The notes beneath the pieces were generated by a model that ran no database searches, had not been told where the DNA came from, and saw nothing but the letters and a program-made list of their open reading frames with translations. Shown here piece by piece: positions 58,529 to 64,000 of a stretch of 64,000 nt of DNA. The position numbers and the translations under genes are program-made. Numbering within the stretch: position 1 is the first letter of the stretch; each line of letters opens with the position of its first letter. This stretch comes from Bradyrhizobium sp. CCGUVB1N3 (GTDB taxonomy: Bacteria > Pseudomonadota > Alphaproteobacteria > Rhizobiales > Xanthobacteraceae): assembly GCF_024199925.1 (NCBI RefSeq), contig NZ_JANADR010000001.1, positions 3,410,001-3,474,000 on the forward strand, given 5' to 3'.

Positions 58529-59782
58529 ATGCCCCCCAGGACATTCGATCTCGCGCACCCCTCGGATTCGAAGCGGACGATGCATGTGGGCGCCATACTT
58601 GCGGCGCTGGCGATCGCCGTTCTCGCCAAGACGGCCTGGTTCTCGGGGGCCGGTGCACAGCAGCCGCGCGGCCTCGTCGATTTCGACGACTTCTATCTCG
58701 TCGCGCAGAAGGTTTGGTCCGGCGATGTCGCCCAGGCCTACCAGCTCGACAAGCTCCTCCAGATGCAGATCGAGACGTTCGGCATCTCGAACTTCATGCC
58801 GTGGGCCTACCCGCCGCAGTTCGACCTCATGATCGCGCCGCTCGCGCTGCTGCCGCTCGGCGCGGCATACTTGCTGTTCACGGCCGCAACGCTCGCCTTT
58901 TATCTCGCGACATTGCGGTTGCTTGCAGGGAATGCCTTCGCGCTGCTGCTGGTCGTGCTGCTTCCGGCCCTCGCCGTGACGCTCGATTGCGGCCAGAACG
59001 GATTTTTGACCGGAGGGTTGATCGGACTCATCTGCCTCAACGTCGAGCGGAAACAGATATTCGCACAGATCATCGCCGGCCTTGCGCTCGCAGCGATGGT
59101 CATCAAGCCGCATCTGGCGGCGACCATGGTCGCCTATCTCGTGCTGACGCGAAGGTGGATGGCGCTGGCGACGGCTGCGATCGTCGTGCTGACGAGCTCG
59201 CTGTTCTGCACGCTGCTGTTCGAGCCCCAAATCTGGACTGCGTTCTTCGGCGCGATCAGGGACCAGGCCGCCTATCTCGCCCAGGGCGACCTTCCGCTCT
59301 ATCGCATGATTTCGTTCTACGCGGCTCTACATTCGCTCGGCGCGGCCCCTTCCTTCGCCTTCGCAGGACAGATCATCGTCGCGAGCCTTGCGTTGCTGTC
59401 GATCGTGCTTGCCGTCGCGCGCGAGGCGCAGCCGCGCACCGCGCTCGGGGCCGCGACTCTGGCTTCGGTGATGGTAACCCCCTATGCCTATGACTACGAT
59501 CTTCCGATCGCAGGCATTGGTCTTGCGCTGCTGCTTCCGGATCTTCTCAAGGCTGCAAACGCCCGCGAGCGGGGCGCCATCTACGGGCTGATCTTCGTTG
59601 CCGGCAGTTACGGCATGCTGCTGGCCGCCGGCCTGCGACTGTTCTACGACCCGCGCACGGCGGTGAGCCCCCCGCTGATTCCCTCGCTCGGCGGTCTCGC
59701 GATGGTTGCCTTACTAGCGCTGGTCCTGCTTCGGCTGCGGTTGTGGCCGAGCCCGGATCCGATGGCCAAGGCGAGTCCCTGA
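58529..59782 (+). CDS. GT87/DUF2029-like polytopic membrane protein
   Basis: 417 residues, about ten hydrophobic segments. A periplasmic loop has DFDDFYLVAQKVWSGDVAQA with the acidic pair typical of GT-C transferases. Later come WAYPPQFDLMIAPLALLPLG and VTPYAYDYDLPIAGIGLALL. Glycosyltransferase family 87 uses polyprenyl-phosphate sugars. The acceptor is unknown. It lies 223 bp after cbbR in the same direction. Confidence 0.83.
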   Translation: MPPRTFDLAHPSDSKRTMHVGAILAALAIAVLAKTAWFSGAGAQQPRGLVDFDDFYLVAQKVWSGDVAQAYQLDKLLQMQIETFGISNFMPWAYPPQFDLMIAPLALLPLGAAYLLFTAATLAFYLATLRLLAGNAFALLLVVLLPALAVTLDCGQNGFLTGGLIGLICLNVERKQIFAQIIAGLALAAMVIKPHLAATMVAYLVLTRRWMALATAAIVVLTSSLFCTLLFEPQIWTAFFGAIRDQAAYLAQGDLPLYRMISFYAALHSLGAAPSFAFAGQIIVASLALLSIVLAVAREAQPRTALGAATLASVMVTPYAYDYDLPIAGIGLALLLPDLLKAANARERGAIYGLIFVAGSYGMLLAAGLRLFYDPRTAVSPPLIPSLGGLAMVALLALVLLRLRLWPSPDPMAKASP

Positions 59783-59792
59783 CCCGCAAGTA

Positions 59793-60212
59793 CTACTGCG
59801 AATTCGGCGCGACCGTCTTGTCGGTTGCCTTGAGGCCACCGCCATTGATCATCGTCACGGTCTGACGACAGAGATCGGCAAGACCGATCAACAGCACGCT
59901 GAACAGGAAGAACAGATTGATGTCATGCGCGTCGGCACGGGTCAGCGGGCTGAACTCGAAGAAGGGCGGCATGAAGGCCCACCAGACCAGCGGAACGGTG
60001 AGCAGGATGGCGAGCGCCGCCGCAGGTGCTCCCGCAACGATCCCCACGATGAAGACAGCCGGCAGGAACGCGGCGAAATAGAGCTGGGCGCCAAAGAGAA
60101 CGCAAACACCCTGGAAGCCGGCCGAAGCTGCCAACACAATGACGGCGAACCCAAAGGCCTGCCAGGACCACGGCTGCATTTTCGGTCCAAAGAACGTTTC
60201 CGGGCGACCCAT
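59793..60212 (-). CDS. Stand-alone DUF4118-type membrane protein
   Basis: 139 residues with four hydrophobic segments (FGFAVIVLAASAGFQGVCVL, FAAFLPAVFIVGIVAGAPAA, ALAILLTVPLVWWAFMPP, INLFFLFSVLLIGLADLC). The pattern is like the membrane part of KdpD and related kinases (DUF4118), but no kinase domain follows. It is convergent with the GT87 gene, 10 bp apart. Confidence 0.75.
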   Translation of the reverse strand: MGRPETFFGPKMQPWSWQAFGFAVIVLAASAGFQGVCVLFGAQLYFAAFLPAVFIVGIVAGAPAAALAILLTVPLVWWAFMPPFFEFSPLTRADAHDINLFFLFSVLLIGLADLCRQTVTMINGGGLKATDKTVAPNSQ

Positions 60213-60339
60213 TGGAAATCCCCTTTTGCGCCGCGAACGCGGCTGAGGTTCCAGTCAAGCTAGCACACCTGTTCCGGGCCCGCGATAGTTGTGCAGTGCG
60301 GAAATGAGCCATGCGGGGCCGTGGTAAATGGCCACCGCT

Positions 60340-60372
60340 GCAAAAAGTCGAAAACAACCCCATGCAAAGTAG
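60340..60372 (-). repeat. Dispersed intergenic repeat, copy 2
   Basis: The reverse complement reads CTACTTTGCATGGGGTTG, then TTTTCGACTTTTTGC. It is the partner of 227-260. It lies between the DUF4118 gene and the 60646 gene. Confidence 0.65.
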
Positions 60373-60424
60373 AAATGGCCTGTCGGCCAGGGGGCTTGCA
60401 GCCCGGGCGCGGCGGCCTTAGCCC

Positions 60425-60646
60425 TCACGCCGCCATCAGTTCCATGCGGGCTTCGGCAGGCCTGGACCAGCGTCGATCGCCGCCGGCGAAGTAGGCCTCG
60501 AGCTCGGCCAGCGCGCGGGATTCCCACTCGCTCGCCTGCTCCAGCAGAGACCAGCTCTGACGCGGCCGGAACGCGGCCGTCTGGCGGTGCAATGACGCGA
60601 TCGCCCGATAGCGCCGTACGTTCTCCAGGATGGCTTGCCCGTCCAT
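60425..60646 (-). CDS. Small helical hypothetical protein (paralogue of the 47991 gene)
   Basis: 73 residues from MDGQAILENVRRYRAIASL, with GGGGAG upstream. It continues HRQTAAFRPRQSWSLLEQAS and EWESRALAELEAYFAGGDRR. It shares about two thirds of the first 45 aligned residues with the 47779-47991 protein. The longer open frame upstream has no protein character. Confidence 0.75.
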   Translation of the reverse strand: MDGQAILENVRRYRAIASLHRQTAAFRPRQSWSLLEQASEWESRALAELEAYFAGGDRRWSRPAEARMELMAA

Positions 60647-60786
60647 ATCAAAACTCCCCAATTCCCATTCGCGGAGCCCAAGGTGCGTCAGAACCTTTTT
60701 CGATTCGTTAGCGGCGGACGCAGACGCGGCGGATAGTTTCCGAATCCTTGCCCGCGCCGCCAAACGCCTCACTCCAAGCAAGTGCC

Positions 60787-61995
60787 TCACTCGAAGGCAG
60801 CGTAGACCAACGCCGCGGCTGGCAGCGCTAAGCCGATCCAGGATGCAAGCATCCAGCCGCCATGCGCAAAGGCAAAGCCGCCGAGCGCGGAGCCCGCAGC
60901 ACCAGCCGTGAAGAACGCCGCCATGTAGAGGCCGTTGAGACGGCTGCGGTGCTCCGGGCCGAGCGCGAAGATCGCGCGAAAGCCGAGGACGAGGTTGCCC
61001 TGCACGCCGAAATCGATCGCGATCGCCGCAATGACGAGACAGGCGAGATTCAGCGTGGAGCCGGCGGCGCCGAGATGCGTGATCAGGAAGGCGGCCGCGA
61101 CCAGCAGCATGGCGGCGAGCGTCGCGCCGCGGCTATATCCGCGATCGGCAATCCGTCCAGCAATCGGCGCGGCCACCGCGCCGGCGACGCCAGCGAGCGC
61201 GAACAGCGCGATGCCGCGCTGGGACAGGCCGAACGCAGGGCTTGCCAGCAGAAGCGGCGTCACCGTCCAGAACAGGCTGAACGCTGCGAACAGGAAGGCT
61301 TGATACAGCGCACGACGGCGCAGCACCGGCGTCGTCCGCGCCAGATGCGGCATCGACCTCAGCAGTTCGAGATAATGCAGCCGCACCACCGGCATGCGCG
61401 TTGGCAGCGTACGCCACAGAACGCCAGCGAGCGCGATCATGAGCACCGTCGAGCCGAAGAAGATCGCATGCCACGAGGCGATCGACGTCACGAAGCTCGA
61501 AACCGGCCGCGCCAGCATGATGCCGAGCATCAGGCCGGTCGAGACATTGCCGACGACGCGTCCGCGCGTCGCCGCCGGCGCAAGGTGCGCGGCATAGGGA
61601 ATGATGACCTGGACCGCGACCGAGCCGAGCCCGATGAAGAGCGCGGCGAGGAGAAACGGCAAGGCCTGCGTCGCGCAGGCAGCGGCAAGCAACGCAGCGG
61701 CGCCAAGTCCGATGACGGAGCAGATCAGCGTACGGTTCTCGACGAGATCGCCAAGCGGGACGATCAGCAGGAGCCCGAGGCCATAGCCGATCTGCGTCAT
61801 GGTGACGATCAGGCCGGCAGCGTCGTGCGACAGGCCCAGCGCCGTGCTGATCGGCCCGATCAGCGGCTGCGCATAATAGATGTTCGCCGCGACCATGCCG
61901 CAGGCGGCGGCAAGCAGAAAGGTCAGGCGCCGCGAAACTGCGCCCTCGTCGGGCACCGCTTCGATCGTGGCATTCATCGTCATCACACGCTCCAT
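60787..61995 (-). CDS. MFS transporter (drug exporter-like)
   Basis: 402 residues, twelve hydrophobic segments. Signatures are NIYYAQPLIGPISTALGLSH, QIGYGLGLLLIVPLGDLVEN (motif A type) and RGRVVGNVSTGLMLGIMLAR. The N-terminal half resembles proton-driven 12-helix exporters of the sugar-efflux/multidrug type. A perfect TetR-type palindrome overlaps its promoter region, and the TetR gene lies just upstream on the same strand. Confidence 0.88.
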   Translation of the reverse strand: MERVMTMNATIEAVPDEGAVSRRLTFLLAAACGMVAANIYYAQPLIGPISTALGLSHDAAGLIVTMTQIGYGLGLLLIVPLGDLVENRTLICSVIGLGAAALLAAACATQALPFLLAALFIGLGSVAVQVIIPYAAHLAPAATRGRVVGNVSTGLMLGIMLARPVSSFVTSIASWHAIFFGSTVLMIALAGVLWRTLPTRMPVVRLHYLELLRSMPHLARTTPVLRRRALYQAFLFAAFSLFWTVTPLLLASPAFGLSQRGIALFALAGVAGAVAAPIAGRIADRGYSRGATLAAMLLVAAAFLITHLGAAGSTLNLACLVIAAIAIDFGVQGNLVLGFRAIFALGPEHRSRLNGLYMAAFFTAGAAGSALGGFAFAHGGWMLASWIGLALPAAALVYAAFE

Positions 61996-61999
61996 TTAT

Positions 62000-62017
62000 A
62001 GGAAACGATCGTTTCCT
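62000..62017. promoter_or_regulatory. TetR-type operator upstream of the MFS gene
   Basis: A perfect 18-bp palindrome, AGGAAACGATCGTTTCCT, located 5-22 bp upstream of the MFS start and 16 bp after the TetR stop. A 13-of-16 variant of its core occurs at the TetR gene start (62666-62681). Confidence 0.8.
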
Positions 62018-62032
62018 AATTAGGCAAACAAA

Positions 62033-62653
62033 TCAGGCGAGCAGCTTCATCGCGATCCCGACCAGGCGCTCGCCATCGAGCGGCAGCCGGGCCTTGCCGA
62101 CGACGCGGAGCCCTTGCGTCATGCAGATCATCAGGCGCGCGGTATCGTCGGGATCGACATGGCGAGGGACCGAGCCGTCGGCCTGCCCTTCGCGAATGAG
62201 GCCGGCGAGGAAGCTTTCATTGGTTTTGAGCCGGGCCGCGACCCACACCGCAATCTCCGGATCGACCGCGGCCAGCTCGACGGCACTGCCGACCACGAGG
62301 CAGCCGCGTCGTCCTTCGCTGCCCTGGGACGCCTCGACGTAGGAAAGCAGTACGTTGCGCAGGCGGTCGCGTCCGCTTGTACCCTGCGCGGCAGCGCGCC
62401 GAACCTCATCCTGGCGCCGCGCCGCGTAGCGCTCGAGCGCGGCGAGGAACACGGCATGCTTGTCTCGAAACGCCTTGTAGATGCTGCCGGTCGCGAGCTC
62501 CATTGCCTCGGTCAGATCTCCGATCGAGGTGGCGTGGTAACCGCGTTCGCAAAACACCCGCACCGCCTTGTCCAACGCGACATCCAGGTCGAACTCGCGC
62601 GGGCGGCCGGGCGGACGGGAGATGGGCTGCAATCCTCGTGCGTTCCTTCGCAT
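62033..62653 (-). CDS. TetR/AcrR-family repressor
   Basis: 206 residues from MRRNARGLQP. An ATG at 62677 is possible but falls inside the putative operator. The HTH region is ALDKAVRVFCERGYHATS and GDLTEAMELATGSIYKAF. The C-terminal ligand domain resembles TetR_C of small-ligand regulators (GCLVVGSAVELAAVDPEI, DPDDTARLMICMTQGLRVVG). It lies just before the MFS gene, its probable target. Confidence 0.85.
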   Translation of the reverse strand: MRRNARGLQPISRPPGRPREFDLDVALDKAVRVFCERGYHATSIGDLTEAMELATGSIYKAFRDKHAVFLAALERYAARRQDEVRRAAAQGTSGRDRLRNVLLSYVEASQGSEGRRGCLVVGSAVELAAVDPEIAVWVAARLKTNESFLAGLIREGQADGSVPRHVDPDDTARLMICMTQGLRVVGKARLPLDGERLVGIAMKLLA

Positions 62654-62665
62654 CCGCACACGATA

Positions 62666-62681
62666 GGGAACAATCATTTCC
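62666..62681. promoter_or_regulatory. Second TetR-type operator (autoregulation)
   Basis: GGGAACAATCATTTCC matches GGAAACGATCGTTTCC at 13 of 16 positions. It overlaps one possible TetR start codon and lies within about 130 bp of the TRAP binding-protein gene. Confidence 0.6.
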
Positions 62682-62792
62682 AAATCAAGTCCGCCCTTGC
62701 CGTTTGACAGCCCGGCCGCCATTCGCGATTTTCAAAGCAAGATTCTCGCAAAGACATGATTCACCATCAAAGATCCCATTGGAGCCGAAGCC

Positions 62793-63809
62793 GTGACCCT
62801 GACCCGCCGGCGCGCCCTGCAGGCGCTGTCCGCCCTGCCCGCAGCCGGCCTCGCGGGTGCCGTGCCGCGCGTTGCCCGCGCCGCCGAGTTCGCGCTGACC
62901 TACGGCAACAACCTGCCGCTCACGCATCCGCTCAATATCCGCGCGCAGGAGGCCGCCGATCGCGTCGCGAAGGAGACCGGCGGCCGGGTCGAGATCACGA
63001 TCTTCCCGAACAACCAGCTCGGCGGCGACACCGACATGCTGGCGCAGGTGCGCAGCGGCGCCATCACGTTTTTCACGCCATCGGCGCTGGTCGTGGCGAC
63101 GTTGGCCCAGGTGGCCGCGATCAATGCGGTCGGCTTCGCCTTTGCCGACTACGACCAGGTGTGGAAGGCGATGGACGGCGCGCTCGGCGCGCATGTGCGC
63201 GCGGCTATGGCCAAGGTCGGCCTCCATGCGTTCGAGAAGATGTGGGACAACGGTTTTCGCCAGATCACGAGCGGCACCAAGCCGATCGAGGGGGCCAAGG
63301 ACATGCGCGGATTGAAGATCCGCGTGCCCGTCAGCCCGCTGAGCGTTTCGATGTTCAAGGCGCTCTCGGCCTCGCCCACCGGCCTGCAATTCAGCGAGGT
63401 CTACTCGTCGCTCCAGACCCGCATCGTCGATGCACAGGAAAATCCGCTGCCGATCGTCCAGATCGCCAAGCTCTACGAGGTGCAGAGGTACTGCGCCATC
63501 AGCAACCACATCTGGGACGGCTTTTGGTTCGTCGCCAACGGCCGCACCTGGCATGCCCTGCCCGCGGACCTTCAGGCCGTCGTCGCCAGGGCCCTCAACG
63601 AGGCCGGCCTCAAGCAGCGCGAGGACATCAAGGCGTTCAACGCGACGGTGCAATCGGATCTTCAGGGCAAGGGCCTGGCATTCACGAAGCCCGCGCCCGA
63701 CAGTTTCCGCGCCAAGCTGCGCGAGGCAGGATTCTACGGCGAATGGAAGACACGGTTCGGCAATGAGGCCTGGGGACTGCTCGAAAGCGCCGTCGGCAAG
63801 CTCGCCTGA
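62793..63809 (+). CDS. TRAP transporter solute-binding protein, DctP family
   Basis: 338 residues from a GTG start. It has a twin-arginine-like signal (TRRRALQALSALPAAGLAGA) and DctP features: GGRVEITIFPNNQLGGDTDM, GLKIRVPVSPLSVSMFKAL and NPLPIVQIAKLYEVQRY. It captures an organic acid or similar anion in the periplasm for a TRAP membrane pair, which is not in this window. Confidence 0.9.
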   Translation: MTLTRRRALQALSALPAAGLAGAVPRVARAAEFALTYGNNLPLTHPLNIRAQEAADRVAKETGGRVEITIFPNNQLGGDTDMLAQVRSGAITFFTPSALVVATLAQVAAINAVGFAFADYDQVWKAMDGALGAHVRAAMAKVGLHAFEKMWDNGFRQITSGTKPIEGAKDMRGLKIRVPVSPLSVSMFKALSASPTGLQFSEVYSSLQTRIVDAQENPLPIVQIAKLYEVQRYCAISNHIWDGFWFVANGRTWHALPADLQAVVARALNEAGLKQREDIKAFNATVQSDLQGKGLAFTKPAPDSFRAKLREAGFYGEWKTRFGNEAWGLLESAVGKLA

Positions 63810-63943
63810 ATACCGCAGCGCATACGCGGCGGCGCAAATCCACGACACGACATTTGACGAGCCGAACCGGCGCGAACATCTTCTGTTGAAGAAGCCGGCA
63901 CCCGTTGTCATATGGTGTGTCGTATTGCGAAAATAGCTTTACG

Positions 63944-64000
63944 ATGGCGGAAAAAAGCGAAAAACAACAATCAGGTAAGTGCGGCGGCTCCAGAATTCCC
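63944..64000 (+). CDS. Possible start of a gene running off the window
   Basis: From the ATG at 63944 nineteen codons (MAEKSEKQQSGKCGGSRIP) stay open to the window end. There is no clear ribosome binding site. The position after a TRAP binding protein would suit a regulator or TRAP gene, but this is a guess. Confidence 0.3.
   Translation, partial: MAEKSEKQQSGKCGGSRIP

Overview
The window looks like the chromosome of a Bradyrhizobium-type alphaproteobacterium (Nitrobacteraceae). The evidence is high GC, a complete cbbR/cbbFPTALSX-rpe Calvin-cycle operon with red-type (form IC) RuBisCO and CbbX activase, EcfG-type stress promoters (GGAAC-N16/17-GTT), many small rhizobial proteins of unknown function, and short palindromic intergenic repeats. 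No rRNA, tRNA, CRISPR array, IS element or prophage was seen.

Layout. 0-9 kb: housekeeping and envelope genes (start of aroC, histidine phosphatase, fabI, an ECF sigma/anti-sigma pair, a DnaJ-like protein, a lipoprotein, pdxH, an SDR, a methyltransferase, corA). 9-25 kb: envelope and metabolism (L,D-transpeptidase, extensin-like protein, fatty acyl-CoA ligase, DUF1499 protein, MBL hydrolase, glutaryl-CoA dehydrogenase, a RibB-type enzyme with a degenerate cyclohydrolase half, a CPA2 antiporter, an aminotransferase, an aldo/keto reductase, PhoD phosphatase). 25-32 kb: a block in which an M20 hydrolase, a RidA protein, a c-type cytochrome and a Tat-exported flavin amine oxidase all carry export signals and lie in one direction, followed by nitronate monooxygenase and an SDR with an altered active site.

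32-48 kb is an accessory stress region. About a dozen very small proteins surround a 2095-residue soluble hybrid histidine kinase, whose first half is eleven exact-period 276-bp HAMP modules, and a REC-PAS-HWE kinase just downstream. Seven GGAAC-N16/17-GTT promoter matches, and two near-matches, sit just upstream of the big kinase and many small genes. This suggests that the block belongs to the PhyR-EcfG general stress regulon. DegP and a FixK/FNR-box-preceded universal stress protein follow.

48-58 kb: the cbb operon on the minus strand, read from cbbF to rpe, with cbbR divergent. It encodes RuBisCO, its activase and the regeneration enzymes. 58-64 kb: a GT87-like membrane protein, a DUF4118 protein, a small paralogue of the 47.8-kb protein, an MFS exporter with a TetR regulator and matching operator palindromes, and a TRAP-type solute-binding protein. 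A possible gene start runs off the end.

Most promising for follow-up are the exported amine-oxidase/cytochrome/RidA set and the EcfG-linked poly-HAMP kinase island. Functions are assigned from motifs read by eye. No database search was possible.
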